DNA of 64,000 nucleotides from Candidatus Villigracilis propinquus (GTDB lineage: Bacteria > Chloroflexota > Anaerolineae > Anaerolineales > Villigracilaceae). The stretch spans positions 1 to 64,000 of the forward strand of contig JADKDM010000012.1 of the NCBI GenBank assembly GCA_016714565.1, read 5' to 3'. The translations under genes were made by a program, and so were the position numbers. The stretch's first letter is position 1, and each line of letters begins with the position of its first letter. Shown piece by piece: positions 34,352-43,545 of this stretch. The notes beneath the pieces were generated by a model. It saw only the letters and a program-made list of their open reading frames with translations. It was not told where the DNA came from and did no database searches.

Positions 34352-34771
34352 CTATTCTCCTCCTGTGTGGCGTGCCACGACTTTGGTCTTGATGGAGAAT
34401 TTATATTGGGCACTCTTCAAGGCGGCAACCGCAATCTCTTCCGCCAGGCCACTGACCTCGAACATAATACGGCCAGGCTTGACCGGAGCAACATAATATT
34501 CCACATTACCCTTACCGGAACCCATGCGGGTTTCGGGTGGTTTGTGCGTGAACGGTTTGGCTGGGAAAATACGGATCCAGATCTTACCGCGACGCTTCAT
34601 TCCACGGACAATGGTGCGGCGAGCCGCTTCAATTTGACGGGCTGTAATCCAACCCGGTTCCAGCGCCTGCAAGCCGAATTCGCCGAAGGAAACTTCCGCA
34701 CCGCGGAGAGCTTTCCCTGTCATACGACCGCGCATCTGCTTGCGCCACTTTACACGTTTAGGCATCAACAT
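34352..34771 (-). CDS. rplP: 50S ribosomal protein uL16
   Basis: 139 residues: MPKRVKWRKQMRGRMTGKA, FGLQALEPGWITARQIEAAR, WIRIFPAKPFTHKPPETRMG and GRIMFEVSGLAEE. The first ATG (MLMPKR) is used because GAGG lies about 10 bases upstream. Confidence 0.97.
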   Translation of the reverse strand: MLMPKRVKWRKQMRGRMTGKALRGAEVSFGEFGLQALEPGWITARQIEAARRTIVRGMKRRGKIWIRIFPAKPFTHKPPETRMGSGKGNVEYYVAPVKPGRIMFEVSGLAEEIAVAALKSAQYKFSIKTKVVARHTGGE

Positions 34772-34801
34772 ATCAATAACCTCACTCGGGCAACGTCGCG
34801 A

Positions 34802-35551
34802 TTACTCGCTGACGTACACGCCTTCCGTTGCTTCGACTTTTTCTTCAACTTCAGGTGTGGCTTCGCCCTTATAGATCCAAACCTTAATACCAATTTGACC
34901 GTAGGTGGTCAAGGCTTCAGTAGTGGCGAAATCCAAATTCGCGCGCAAGGTCTGCAAAGGCACGCGGCCTTCACGCAACCACACATCGCGGGACATTTCA
35001 GCGCCGCCAAGGCGTCCACCAACCAGGATCTTGATACCTTCAGCGCCCTGCTTGATCGCTTGCTGGATGGCGCGCTTCATGGCACGGCGGTAAGCAATAC
35101 GGCGCTCAAGTTGGTCAGCGATGTTCCTGGCGACCAACATGGCATCAGTATCAGGCGAAGAGATTTCCTTGATATCCAATTCGATCTTCTTGCCAACCAA
35201 TGTTTCAAGTGCCTGACGGATCTTCTTTACGCCCTCGCCCTTGCGGCCGATCAAAATGCCGGGCTTGGCAGTATGAATTGCAATGCGAATCTTCCCAGGA
35301 GTTCGTTCTACATCAATGCGGGAGATGCCAGCCTTGCCATCTTTGACAGCATCAGGCATTTGTTTGCGAAGTACGAGAACTTTCTCATTAGCAGCTGCTC
35401 CACCTTTGGAGAGTTTGCCAAGTAATAAGTTGCGAATGGCAAAATCCTGGTGCAGTTGCTGGCGGTACGTGCTGCCTTCAGCAAACCAACGTCCGCCCCA
35501 AGGCTGGTTAATACCGAGACGAAAACCAATAGGATGTACTTTACGACCCAT
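34802..35551 (-). CDS. rpsC: 30S ribosomal protein uS3
   Basis: 249 residues: MGRKVHPIGFRLGINQPW, KH domain with IGRKGEGVKKI, RRAMKRAIQQAIKQGAEGIK and GRLGGAEMSRDVWLREGRVP. A short acidic tail (EEKVEATEGVYVSE) extends it. A 352-residue antisense frame over this gene is a shadow. Confidence 0.97.
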   Translation of the reverse strand: MGRKVHPIGFRLGINQPWGGRWFAEGSTYRQQLHQDFAIRNLLLGKLSKGGAAANEKVLVLRKQMPDAVKDGKAGISRIDVERTPGKIRIAIHTAKPGILIGRKGEGVKKIRQALETLVGKKIELDIKEISSPDTDAMLVARNIADQLERRIAYRRAMKRAIQQAIKQGAEGIKILVGGRLGGAEMSRDVWLREGRVPLQTLRANLDFATTEALTTYGQIGIKVWIYKGEATPEVEEKVEATEGVYVSE

Positions 35552-35561
35552 AAAATTCTCC

Positions 35562-35903
35562 TTAAGCTCCGCGCTCGCGCAATATGACGGTTACGTGTGA
35601 AGTACGGCGTAACAACGGCTTGAAACGACCACGGGCACCAAAGCGCCTCCACTTGCGTGTGGGAGCTTCGTCCGCTGTGATCTTGGCTACGTACAGATCA
35701 TCGCGGCTGACGCCGAAATTCTCTTCAGCATTGGCTACCGCTGACGCAACCAGTTTTTGCACGGGCAATGCAGCGCGCTTGTTCACGAAGCGAAGGATTT
35801 CCAAAGCTTCATTGGCGTTCTTGCCGCGGATCAAATCAATGACATAACGTACTTTTTGCGCAGAGAGGGATAGGTGACGGATTTTTGCTTGAATATCTTG
35901 CAT
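35562..35903 (-). CDS. rplV: 50S ribosomal protein uL22
   Basis: 113 residues: IRHLSLSAQKVRYVIDLIRG, ALEILRFVNKRAALPVQKLVASAVANAEEN in two parts, and the terminal hairpin FGARGRFKPLLRRTSHVTVIL lining the exit tunnel. Confidence 0.97.
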   Translation of the reverse strand: MQDIQAKIRHLSLSAQKVRYVIDLIRGKNANEALEILRFVNKRAALPVQKLVASAVANAEENFGVSRDDLYVAKITADEAPTRKWRRFGARGRFKPLLRRTSHVTVILRERGA

Positions 35904-35914
35904 CTCTCAATCTC

Positions 35915-36187
35915 CTACGCAGCTTTCTCGCTGGTCTGGTGACCGCGGAAGGTACGTGTCGGGGCGAATTCGCCCAAACGATGACCGACCATGTTTTCGG
36001 TAATATAGATCGGCACATGGCGGCGTCCGTCGTGAACAGCAATGGTGTGTCCGACCATCTGCGGGAAGATCACAGAAGCACGGCTCCAAGTGCGTACGAC
36101 TTTCTTTTCTTTTTTCTGGTTCATGGCCTCAATACGCTTGAGCAATTTCGGCTCAATGAAAGGACCTTTTTTTAATGAACGTGACAT
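35915..36187 (-). CDS. rpsS: 30S ribosomal protein uS19
   Basis: 90 residues: MSRSLKKGPFIEPKLLKRIE, RTWSRASVIFPQMVGHTIAV and the terminal HRLGEFAPTRTFRGHQTSEK. Standard S10-operon position between rplB and rplV. Confidence 0.97.
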   Translation of the reverse strand: MSRSLKKGPFIEPKLLKRIEAMNQKKEKKVVRTWSRASVIFPQMVGHTIAVHDGRRHVPIYITENMVGHRLGEFAPTRTFRGHQTSEKAA

Positions 36188-36209
36188 ATATGCGTTCCTC
36201 GTCTAATTC

Positions 36210-37046
36210 TTAGCGGCTCGTCTTACTACGACGGCGCACAATGTACTGATCGGTCTTCTTGTTGCGGCGGGTCTTCTTGCCGAGTGTGGGTTTGCCCCAC
36301 GGGCTCTTCGGACCCGGAAGACCGATTGGCTGGACACCTTCACCACCACCGTGTGGATGATCGCGAGGACTCATCGCAGTACCACGGACGGTCGGGCGGA
36401 TGCCAAGATGACGCTTGCGGCCTGCCTTGCCAAGTTTGATATTGCCGTGATCAAGATTACCAACCTGACCAATGGTGGCGTAACAAACCTGATGGATAAG
36501 GCGAACTTCACCGGAAGGCATACGGATCTGGGCGAAATCGCCTTCTTTGGCGAGCAGTTGGGCTGCACCGCCTGCGGAACGAACAAGCTGTCCACCTTTA
36601 CCTTCTTTTACTTCGATGTTGTGGATCAAAGTACCGACCGGAATATTGCTGATCGGAAGAGAGTTGCCAGGGCGAATTTCAGCGTTGGGGCCGGACACAA
36701 TGGTGTCGCCAACTTTTACGTCCAAAGGCGCTACGATATAACGTTTCTCGCCATCCACATAAAAAAGAAGGGCCAAACGAGCGGTGCGATTCGGATCGTA
36801 TTCAATCGCAGCAACCTTGGCAGGAATGCCATGCTTTTCACGAAGAAAATCCACGATACGAATAAAGCGACGTGCACCACCACCGCGGTGACGAACTGTT
36901 ACACGCCCCTGAGCATTGCGTCCACCACGATTTACCTTGGCGACCAACAAAGCACGTTCGGGCTTGCTCTTTGTAATTTCTTCAAAGGTATAGCCGGTCA
37001 TTCCACGGGTGCCGGGGGTTACCGGTTTATATTTTTTAACTGCCAT
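36210..37046 (-). CDS. rplB: 50S ribosomal protein uL2
   Basis: 278 residues near the peptidyl-transferase centre: NRGGRNAQGRVTVRHRGGGA, RIVDFLREKHGIPAKVAAIE, GNSLPISNIPVGTLIHNIE and the C-terminal RPTVRGTAMSPRDHPHGGGE with the conserved His. Overlaps rplW by one base. A 315-residue antisense frame here is a shadow. Confidence 0.98.
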   Translation of the reverse strand: MAVKKYKPVTPGTRGMTGYTFEEITKSKPERALLVAKVNRGGRNAQGRVTVRHRGGGARRFIRIVDFLREKHGIPAKVAAIEYDPNRTARLALLFYVDGEKRYIVAPLDVKVGDTIVSGPNAEIRPGNSLPISNIPVGTLIHNIEVKEGKGGQLVRSAGGAAQLLAKEGDFAQIRMPSGEVRLIHQVCYATIGQVGNLDHGNIKLGKAGRKRHLGIRPTVRGTAMSPRDHPHGGGEGVQPIGLPGPKSPWGKPTLGKKTRRNKKTDQYIVRRRSKTSR

Positions 37047-37351
37047 TACTGCACCCCTTCAAAGATCTCGAGGGGTTTGCTTCCCTCGGCTAAGGTAACA
37101 ATTGCCTTTTTGAAGGATGGGCGGCGCACCAACAACCGTCGGGCACGAGTGCGGCGTCCACGCTTTGCAGGCGCATTGAGAATATTTACACGGGCCACAG
37201 TGACATCGAAAAGGGTTTCAATCGCGTCCTTCACCATGGTACGATTCGCTTCATCAGCGACGACAAAAACATATTGGCTCAGTTTGCCTGATTGGTAACT
37301 GGATTTTTCAGTCACCAATGGGCGGATGAGGACACTATAAAGATTGGTCAT
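37046..37351 (-). CDS. rplW: 50S ribosomal protein uL23
   Basis: 101 residues: SVLIRPLVTEKSSYQSGKLS, YVFVVADEANRTMVKDAIET and RVNILNAPAKRGRRTRARR. Sits at the tunnel exit and docks SRP and trigger factor. Confidence 0.97.
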   Translation of the reverse strand: MTNLYSVLIRPLVTEKSSYQSGKLSQYVFVVADEANRTMVKDAIETLFDVTVARVNILNAPAKRGRRTRARRLLVRRPSFKKAIVTLAEGSKPLEIFEGVQ

Positions 37352-37361
37352 GTCTCTCTCC

Positions 37362-37991
37362 TTATCCGAGGTGCGCTACAAGCGCATCAATTGTCTTGAG
37401 GGGCAAGACAACCTTGTCAAAATTAAGTACGTCACGCACGTTCAAATAGCTGGCGAGCAATACTTTGGCGCTCTCGATGTTATCGGCAGAGCGCATGACA
37501 GTGTCATAATTCTGGTCTTTGGTAGGCATCAACACCAAAACGGTGGATGTGCCAACCAAATTACCAAGTGTTTCAGCCATCAAGCGGGTCTTGGCTTCCT
37601 TGAGGTCGAGTTCTTCTACGACCACAATGGATGCTTCCGCGGCTTTTACAGACAATGCAGATCGAAGTGCAGCAAGGCGCATTTTCTTGGGCATGCGCTG
37701 TTCATAGCTGCGAGGATGGGGGGTGTGAATTCGACCACCACCAACCCACTGCGCCGCATTTGTAGACCCCTGGCGGGCGCGGCCGGTCCCCTTCTGCTTC
37801 CAAGGCTTGCGACCGCCACCATGTACTTCTGAGCGGACTTTCGTCTCATGAGTACCGAGGCGGGCGTTTGCCATCTGGCGCACATAAGCCTGGTGCATCA
37901 GATCTACATTTACAGGGGCTTCGAACAAATTCGCAGGTAATTCAACCTCGCGAACTTTCTTGCCCTTCAAATCAAGAACATCTACTTTCAT
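37362..37991 (-). CDS. rplD: 50S ribosomal protein uL4
   Basis: 209 residues: MKVDVLDLKGKKVREVELPA, the tunnel loop EVHGGGRKPWKQKGTGRARQ, KKMRLAALRSALSVKAAE and RDVLNFDKVVLPLKTIDALV. In E. coli uL4 represses the S10 operon; here a structured RNA precedes the gene pair rplC-rplD. Confidence 0.97.
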   Translation of the reverse strand: MKVDVLDLKGKKVREVELPANLFEAPVNVDLMHQAYVRQMANARLGTHETKVRSEVHGGGRKPWKQKGTGRARQGSTNAAQWVGGGRIHTPHPRSYEQRMPKKMRLAALRSALSVKAAEASIVVVEELDLKEAKTRLMAETLGNLVGTSTVLVLMPTKDQNYDTVMRSADNIESAKVLLASYLNVRDVLNFDKVVLPLKTIDALVAHLG

Positions 37992-38020
37992 GGTTATTCT
38001 GGCTCCCGTTTCCTACGCGC

Positions 38021-38653
38021 CTACTGCTTGCGCGATTCCTTGATCATTACGAGACTACCCTTGCCGCCGGGAACAGCGCCATTAATGGCAATCAGGTTGC
38101 GTTCCACATCGACCATCACAACTTTGATGTTCTGTGTGGTGACGCGATCCATACCCATGTGACCAGCACCACGCGCGCCCTTATAAACACGGCCTGGCGT
38201 AGTACCTGATCCACGAGAACCAGGAGCACGGTTACGATCAGATGTACCGTGTGTGGCGTTCATACCATGGAAGTGATAGCGTTTTACAGCTCCGGCAAAG
38301 CCCTTGCCCTTGCTGACACCGATCACATCCACGCATTCGCCAACTACAAAAGCATCGCCGACTGTTATTTTGTCGCCGATCTTCAATCCGTGATCCTTGG
38401 CGCGAAATTCGCGCAGGAAACGCATGGGGGGAATCTCATTGGCTTTCAAGTGGCCCAATTGACCGCCGGTAAGACGTTTGGGGTTTGCTTCGCCAAAACC
38501 CAGCTGCACCGATGAATAACCTTCCTTTTCGGGCAGACGTACCTGGGTAACGTAACATGGCCCAGCTTCGATGAGTGTCACCGGATAGGCAACACCTTGC
38601 TCATCGAAGATCTGGGTCATGCCAATCTTCTTTCCAATTAGCCCTTTCAACAT
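38021..38653 (-). CDS. rplC: 50S ribosomal protein uL3
   Basis: 210 residues: MLKGLIGKKIGMTQIFDEQG, VSKGKGFAGAVKRYHFHGM, THGTSDRNRAPGSRGSGTTP and RVTTQNIKVVMVDVERNLI. The ATG at 38653 fits the family's N-terminus; a TTG two codons upstream is nearer the GAAGGAG site, so the exact start is not certain. It follows rpsJ by 175 bases rather than the usual few. Confidence 0.95.
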   Translation of the reverse strand: MLKGLIGKKIGMTQIFDEQGVAYPVTLIEAGPCYVTQVRLPEKEGYSSVQLGFGEANPKRLTGGQLGHLKANEIPPMRFLREFRAKDHGLKIGDKITVGDAFVVGECVDVIGVSKGKGFAGAVKRYHFHGMNATHGTSDRNRAPGSRGSGTTPGRVYKGARGAGHMGMDRVTTQNIKVVMVDVERNLIAINGAVPGGKGSLVMIKESRKQ

Positions 38654-38828
38654 ACTCAATTTTCTCCTTCAGAAGATATTGACGAGACTGCCAACCGGGG
38701 CGTCGGTCGCATCATCTCCGTGCAGCGCAGTCAGAAGGTCTGGTGCGAAGCGGTTTGTGTCGGTTCTACAACACAGACCTACTCTTGCGCTGTCTCATAA
38801 TCCGCAAAATTTGCGGAGTTATTTATAA
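38654..38828 (-). ncRNA. Structured RNA in the rpsJ-rplC gap, candidate r-protein leader
   Basis: The minus strand folds into a hairpin CCGCAA/TTGCGG (about 38803-38817), then a nested arm: CAGCGCA/TGCGCTG (38786-38792 with 38723-38729), inside it AGGTCTG/CAGACCT (38774-38780 with 38736-38742), and inside that TGTTG/CGACA (38769-38773 with 38758-38762, one G-T). All arms lie between the rpsJ stop and the rplC ribosome binding site. The pairings are seen; a regulatory role for uL4 or uL3 binding is inferred. No promoter was recognised in the gap. Confidence 0.55.
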
Positions 38829-39137
38829 CTAAATTTTGATCTCGATATCTACACCTGCGGGCAGGTTCAAACGCATCAACATATCAATAGTCTTTGAGTC
38901 TGGATCCAAAACATCGATCAAGCGGTTATGGGTACGGATCTCAAAATGCTCGTGTGAGTCCTTGTCAATGAATGCCGAGCGACGTATTGTAAAGCGTTCT
39001 GTCTTACTTGGCAAGGGAACGGGACCAACAACATGGGCGCCGGTTCGTTCTGCGGTTTCGACAATGCGCTTCGCGGATTGGTCGAGAACGCGATGATCAT
39101 ACGCCTTAAGGCGGATACGTATCTTTTGCTTAGCCAT
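38829..39137 (-). CDS. rpsJ: 30S ribosomal protein uS10
   Basis: 102 residues: MAKQKIRIRLKAYDHRVLDQ, GAHVVGPVPLPSKTERFTI and RTHNRLIDVLDPDSKTIDM. The second of two adjacent ATGs is used since GAGG lies 4 bases before it. It follows tuf by 11 bases, so tuf and rpsJ are in one transcript. Confidence 0.96.
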   Translation of the reverse strand: MAKQKIRIRLKAYDHRVLDQSAKRIVETAERTGAHVVGPVPLPSKTERFTIRRSAFIDKDSHEHFEIRTHNRLIDVLDPDSKTIDMLMRLNLPAGVDIEIKI

Positions 39138-39148
39138 CATACCTCGTC

Positions 39149-40348
39149 TTATTCGATGATCTTGGTAACGACACCCGCACCGACGGTGAGACCGCCTTCA
39201 CGAATGGCGAACTTGACACCCTGCTCAAGAGCCACAGGCACGATCAATTCCACGGTCAGGTTCACGTTGTCGCCAGGCATGACCATTTCCACGCCTTCAG
39301 GAAGGGTGATGTCACCCGTCACATCCATGGTGCGGACGTAGAACTGCGGACGATAACCACTGAAGAAGGCCTTGTGACGTCCGCCTTCTTCCTTCTTCAA
39401 CACGTACACCTCAGCAAGGAACTTCTTGTGCGGGGTGATCGACTTTGGCTTGGCCAATACCTGGCCGCGCTCCACATCTTCACGCTCGATACCGCGAAGA
39501 AGCAGACCGACGTTATCGCCAGCCATACCTTCGTCCAACTGCTTGTGGAACATTTCCACGCCGGTGCAGACGGTGCTCTTGGTTTCGCGCAGACCGATGA
39601 TCTCGATCGGCTCACCCACTTTGACGATACCGCGGTCGATACGACCGGTTACCACGGTTCCGCGTCCCTTGATCGAGAACACATCTTCCACGGACATCAT
39701 GAAGGGCTTGTCTGTATCGCGTTTCGGTTCGGGGATGTACTCATCCACTACGCGCAGTAATTCTTTGATGCATGCATATTCTGGTGCGTTCGGATCGGTG
39801 CTGGCGCTTTCCAAGGCGAGCTTGGCGGAGCCGCGCACGATCGGGGTGGTGTCACCGGGGAAGCCCTGGCTGGAGAGCAATTCACGAAGTTCGAGTTCAA
39901 CGAGCTCGAGCAATTCGGGATCATCCATCATGTCTACCTTGTTCAGGAAGATCACGATGGAAGGCACTTCCACCTGACGGGCAAGCAGAACGTGCTCGCG
40001 GGTCTGGGGCATCGGACCATCCGGGGCGGCCACTACCAGAATGGCGCCATCCACCTGTGCCGCGCCGGTGATCATGTTCTTGATGTAGTCACGGTGACCG
40101 GGCATGTCCACATGGGCATAGTGGCGTTTTTCGGTCTGGTATTCCACATGCGCGATGTTGATCGTGATACCGCGGGCTTTTTCTTCCGGGGCATTATCGA
40201 TCTGATCATATGCCTTGAATTCACCCTTGCCGCCAAATCCTGCCACTTTCGTGATCGCTGCTGTCAGGGTGGTCTTGCCATGATCAATGTGTCCCATTGT
40301 CCCGACGTTTAGATGCGGTTTGCTTCTGTCAAATTTTTCCTTCGCCAT
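39149..40348 (-). CDS. tuf: Elongation factor Tu, 399 aa
   Basis: Delivers aminoacyl-tRNA to the ribosome. G1 GHIDHGKTT, switch region ARGITINIAHVEYQ, G3 DMPGHRDYIKNM, G4 FLNKVDMMDD and G5 GSAKLALE; beta-barrel domains carry FMMSVEDVFSIKGRGTVVTG. It follows fusA and precedes rpsJ. Only one copy is in the window. Confidence 0.98.
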   Translation of the reverse strand: MAKEKFDRSKPHLNVGTMGHIDHGKTTLTAAITKVAGFGGKGEFKAYDQIDNAPEEKARGITINIAHVEYQTEKRHYAHVDMPGHRDYIKNMITGAAQVDGAILVVAAPDGPMPQTREHVLLARQVEVPSIVIFLNKVDMMDDPELLELVELELRELLSSQGFPGDTTPIVRGSAKLALESASTDPNAPEYACIKELLRVVDEYIPEPKRDTDKPFMMSVEDVFSIKGRGTVVTGRIDRGIVKVGEPIEIIGLRETKSTVCTGVEMFHKQLDEGMAGDNVGLLLRGIEREDVERGQVLAKPKSITPHKKFLAEVYVLKKEEGGRHKAFFSGYRPQFYVRTMDVTGDITLPEGVEMVMPGDNVNLTVELIVPVALEQGVKFAIREGGLTVGAGVVTKIIE

Positions 40349-40384
40349 AATGAAACTCCTTGAATTATGAAAAAAAACGATTGG

Positions 40385-42460
40385 TTACGCTTTCAAAATT
40401 TCTTCCGCCACTGACTGCGATACTGGCGCATAGTGGTCAAATTCCATGTTAAAGACGCCGCGTCCCTGGGTCGCAGAGCGAAGCTGGGTGGCATATCCAA
40501 ACATTTCAGCCAACGGAACCATTGCCTTGACCGCTTGTGCATTTCCAGGCCGAACTTCCATGCCCTGGATCAAACCACGGCGGCTGTTGATCTGGCCCAT
40601 AACATCACCAAGATACTCTTCCGGCCCTACAACTTCAACCTTCATCATAGGCTCAAGCAGAATAGGATGTGCTTTTTGGATACCTTCTTTGAAGCCCAAA
40701 ATAGCAGCCATTTTGAAGGCCATTTCGCTTGAGTCAACCTCATGGAAAGAACCGTCAAACAAGGTGATTTTTACATCAACAACAGGGTAACCAGCAAGAA
40801 CACCGCCCTCGGCTGCTTCCTTGAAACCTTTTTCAATTGGGTTAATGTATTCCTTGGGAATAGAACCACCAACGATCTTATTCTCAAATACAACACCTGT
40901 TCCGCGTTCTCCCGGCTCCAAGGCAAACACAACGTGACCATACTGGCCTTTACCACCGGACTGCTTGGCGTATTTGTAATTGACTTCCTTGATCGGCTTG
41001 GTGATCGACTCGCGGAATGCAACGCGTGGAGCGCCGACGTTTGCCTGCACTCTAAATTCGCGCAACAGGCGATCAACGATAATATCAAGATGCAACTCGC
41101 CCATGCCACGAAGAATGGTCTGGCCGGAATCAATATCCGAATTCACATGAAGTGTGGGGTCTTCTTCAGACAACTTGCGAAGGGCCTCGCCCATTTTTTC
41201 CTGATCGCTGGAGCTCTTAGGTTCGATCGCAATGGAAATAACAGGCTCTGGGAAGGAAATGGTTTCAAGAACAAGTGCCTTGGAATCACAAAGAGTATCA
41301 CCCGTGAAACTTTCCTTGAAGCCCAACACGGCACCAATATCACCAGAGCGAATTTCATCAACATCTTCGCGATGATCGGCGTGCATACGAATCAAACGTC
41401 CAATGCGTTCTTTTCTTCCTTTTTTGGTGGTATTCTGAACGGTTTGTCCCTGGCTCAACACACCTGAATAAACACGAACGTAAGCGAGACGGCCCACATA
41501 AGGATCGGTAACGATTTTAAATACCAATGCGCTGAGCGGAGCGTCATCCTGTGTGGCGATATCAAATGTATTTTCTGGATTTCCAGGTTCAGACACCGTA
41601 ACAATTGGCTTATCCGCAGGGGAAGGAAGATAATCAACAACTGCATCGAGAAGGACCTGCACGCCCTTGTTTTTCAAGGAAGAACCGCAAAATACAGGGG
41701 CACATTTTGTGGCAAGTACGCCTTTACGAAGCGCAAGCTTGAGTTCATCAATGCTAATTTCCTGAGCTTCAAGGAACTTCATTGTCAACTCATCATCAAG
41801 CTCCGCGATTTTTTCCACCATCTTGGCACGGGCTTCAACAGCCTGTTCTTTCAGTTCTTCAGGAATTTCAATGATATGGGGATCTTTACCAAGGTCGTCT
41901 TCCCAAACAACAGCTTTCATTGAAAGCAGATCAACCAGGCCTTTGAATGTAGATTCAAAACCGATTGGGATCTGCATCGCGATCGGGTTGGCACCTAAAC
42001 GATCAATAATCGTTTCAATGGTTCTTTCATAAGAAGCACCAACGCGATCCATTTTATTAACAAAACAGATACGGGGTACGCCATAGCGATCAGCCTGACG
42101 CCAAACCGTCTCAGACTGCGGCTCCACACCCTGTACCGCATCAAAAACAACAACACCGCCATCCAACACGCGTAAAGATCGTTGAACTTCAGCTGTAAAG
42201 TCGATATGTCCTGGGGTATCAATAATGTTAACTTGATATCCCTTCCACTCAGCTGACACAGCCGCCGAAACAATGGTAATACCACGTTCGCGTTCCTGCA
42301 CCATCCAATCGGTTACTGTTGTGCCATCATCAACAGAGCCAATACGATGTGTCATGCCGGTATAGAACATGATACGCTCGGTGGTGGTTGTTTTACCAGC
42401 GTCGATGTGGGCAATGATGCCTATATTTCGGTATTTTTCCAACGGGTGAACGCGCGACAT
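40385..42460 (-). CDS. fusA: Elongation factor G, 691 aa
   Basis: Translocase GTPase. G1 AHIDAGKTTTTERI, switch ERGITIVSAAVS, G3 DTPGHIDFTAEV, G4 NKMDRVGA; then domains II-V with GMGELHLDIIVDRL and YVKQSGGKGQYGHVVF-type segment (KYAKQSGGKGQYGHVVF). Normal length. Located between rpsG and tuf. Confidence 0.98.
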   Translation of the reverse strand: MSRVHPLEKYRNIGIIAHIDAGKTTTTERIMFYTGMTHRIGSVDDGTTVTDWMVQERERGITIVSAAVSAEWKGYQVNIIDTPGHIDFTAEVQRSLRVLDGGVVVFDAVQGVEPQSETVWRQADRYGVPRICFVNKMDRVGASYERTIETIIDRLGANPIAMQIPIGFESTFKGLVDLLSMKAVVWEDDLGKDPHIIEIPEELKEQAVEARAKMVEKIAELDDELTMKFLEAQEISIDELKLALRKGVLATKCAPVFCGSSLKNKGVQVLLDAVVDYLPSPADKPIVTVSEPGNPENTFDIATQDDAPLSALVFKIVTDPYVGRLAYVRVYSGVLSQGQTVQNTTKKGRKERIGRLIRMHADHREDVDEIRSGDIGAVLGFKESFTGDTLCDSKALVLETISFPEPVISIAIEPKSSSDQEKMGEALRKLSEEDPTLHVNSDIDSGQTILRGMGELHLDIIVDRLLREFRVQANVGAPRVAFRESITKPIKEVNYKYAKQSGGKGQYGHVVFALEPGERGTGVVFENKIVGGSIPKEYINPIEKGFKEAAEGGVLAGYPVVDVKITLFDGSFHEVDSSEMAFKMAAILGFKEGIQKAHPILLEPMMKVEVVGPEEYLGDVMGQINSRRGLIQGMEVRPGNAQAVKAMVPLAEMFGYATQLRSATQGRGVFNMEFDHYAPVSQSVAEEILKA

Positions 42461-42492
42461 ACTAACTACTTCCTATTTAGATATTTCAAAAA

Positions 42493-42960
42493 TTAAATAC
42501 GGTAATGGGAGAATGCGCGATTGGCTTCTGCCATCTTATGAGTCTCATCACGCTTACGAATCGCTGAGCCAGTTTCATTAAAAGCATCAATCAGCTCAGA
42601 AGCAAGCTTGTCTGAAAAGGATTTACCGGATCGATCACGAGCGGCGCCAAGTATCCAGCGGATCGCCAGCGTGGTGCGGCGGTCTGAAGAAACTTCCATA
42701 GGCACCTGATATGTGGCACCACCCACACGACGCGGGCGAACTTCCATTGCAGGACCTACGTTTTTAAGGGCGCCATCAAAGACATCCATGGGATTCTTCT
42801 CGGTTCGCTCTTTGATCAAATCCATTGCATCATAGATCAAACGCAAGGCTGTGCTCTTCTTGCCTTGCTTGAGCACATGTTGAACCATGGTTTGAAGATT
42901 AATGCTGTTAAATCGGATATCGGGAAGGAGTTCCCGCTTCTCTGGTTTTGCTCTACGCAT
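42493..42960 (-). CDS. rpsG: 30S ribosomal protein uS7
   Basis: 155 residues: MRRAKPEKRELLPDIRFNS, VQHVLKQGKKSTALRLIYDA, AMEVRPRRVGGATYQVPMEV and the terminal KRDETHKMAEANRAFSHYR. Initiates assembly of the 30S head and represses the str operon in E. coli. Confidence 0.97.
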   Translation of the reverse strand: MRRAKPEKRELLPDIRFNSINLQTMVQHVLKQGKKSTALRLIYDAMDLIKERTEKNPMDVFDGALKNVGPAMEVRPRRVGGATYQVPMEVSSDRRTTLAIRWILGAARDRSGKSFSDKLASELIDAFNETGSAIRKRDETHKMAEANRAFSHYRI

Positions 42961-42979
42961 GCTTTATTACTCCTAATTA

Positions 42980-43396
42980 TTACTTTGGACGCTTCGCGCC
43001 GTACTTCGAACGGCCCTGTTTACGATTGGCAACACCGGTCGTATCAAGGGAACCGCGCACGATGTGATAACGCACACCTGGCAGATCTTTCACACGGCCG
43101 CCGCGAACAAGCACCACAGAGTGCTCCTGCAGTTGGTGACCTTCACCAGGGATGTAAGCCGTCACTTCGATACCATTGGTCAAACGCACGCGAGCGATTT
43201 TGCGTAACGCTGAATTAGGTTTCTTGGGTGTCATTGTACGTACAACAGTACAAACGCCACGTTTCTGTGGCGCACCCTTGTCCTGGCGGAACCGGCGCTG
43301 CTTGAAACTGTTCAAGGTGAACTGCAAAGCCGGTGACTTGCTTTTTGCATTCTTATTTTTGCGACCCTTGCGGACCATTTGGTTTACTGTCGGCAC
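42980..43396 (-). CDS. rpsL: 30S ribosomal protein uS12, 138 aa with N-terminal insertion
   Basis: Decoding-centre protein: GVCTVVRTMTPKKPNSALRK with the streptomycin-site lysine, GEGHQLQEHSVVLVRGGRVK and the terminal RSKYGAKRPK. Between SKSPAL and GAPQKRGVC it has about 14 extra residues (QFTLNSFKQRRFRQDK), which I associate with Chloroflexi. First gene of the str unit after a promoter and hairpin; rpoC, which usually precedes it, is absent. Confidence 0.97.
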   Translation of the reverse strand: MPTVNQMVRKGRKNKNAKSKSPALQFTLNSFKQRRFRQDKGAPQKRGVCTVVRTMTPKKPNSALRKIARVRLTNGIEVTAYIPGEGHQLQEHSVVLVRGGRVKDLPGVRYHIVRGSLDTTGVANRKQGRSKYGAKRPK

Positions 43397-43448
43397 TTTT
43401 GCCTCCGATTACAAATTCTTTCTAGTTTACTTTTTATATTCGCAAGAA

Positions 43449-43483
43449 ATGAGACCATCAACAACTTTACCTGATGGCCTCAT
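43449..43483 (-). promoter_or_regulatory. Leader hairpin upstream of rpsL
   Basis: Minus-strand arms ATGAGGCCATCA and TGATGGTCTCAT (12 bp with one G-U pair) enclose an 11-base loop, followed by TTCTTG. It lies in the 149-base leader between the rpsL promoter and rpsL. It may be an attenuator or a processing site; the T-tract is weak. Confidence 0.55.
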
Positions 43484-43545
43484 TTGTAGTTACCAATTGA
43501 TGCGAGTGGGGGTAAAGCCACTCTGTTTTTGGGCAACGGCTGATT

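Noticed and set aside
34367..35425. 352-codon plus-strand frame over rplP and rpsC
   Set aside because: It runs antisense to two confident ribosomal genes and has no recognisable domain; strong codon bias in the real genes keeps the opposite frame open.
36351..37298. 315-codon plus-strand frame over rplB and rplW
   Set aside because: Antisense shadow of highly conserved ribosomal genes, with no domain or ribosome binding site.
38657..38720. 19-codon ORF (MMRPTPRLAV...) just before rplC
   Set aside because: It overlaps the rplC ribosome binding site and its own GGAG is too near the ATG; no amino-acid run or domain supports it.
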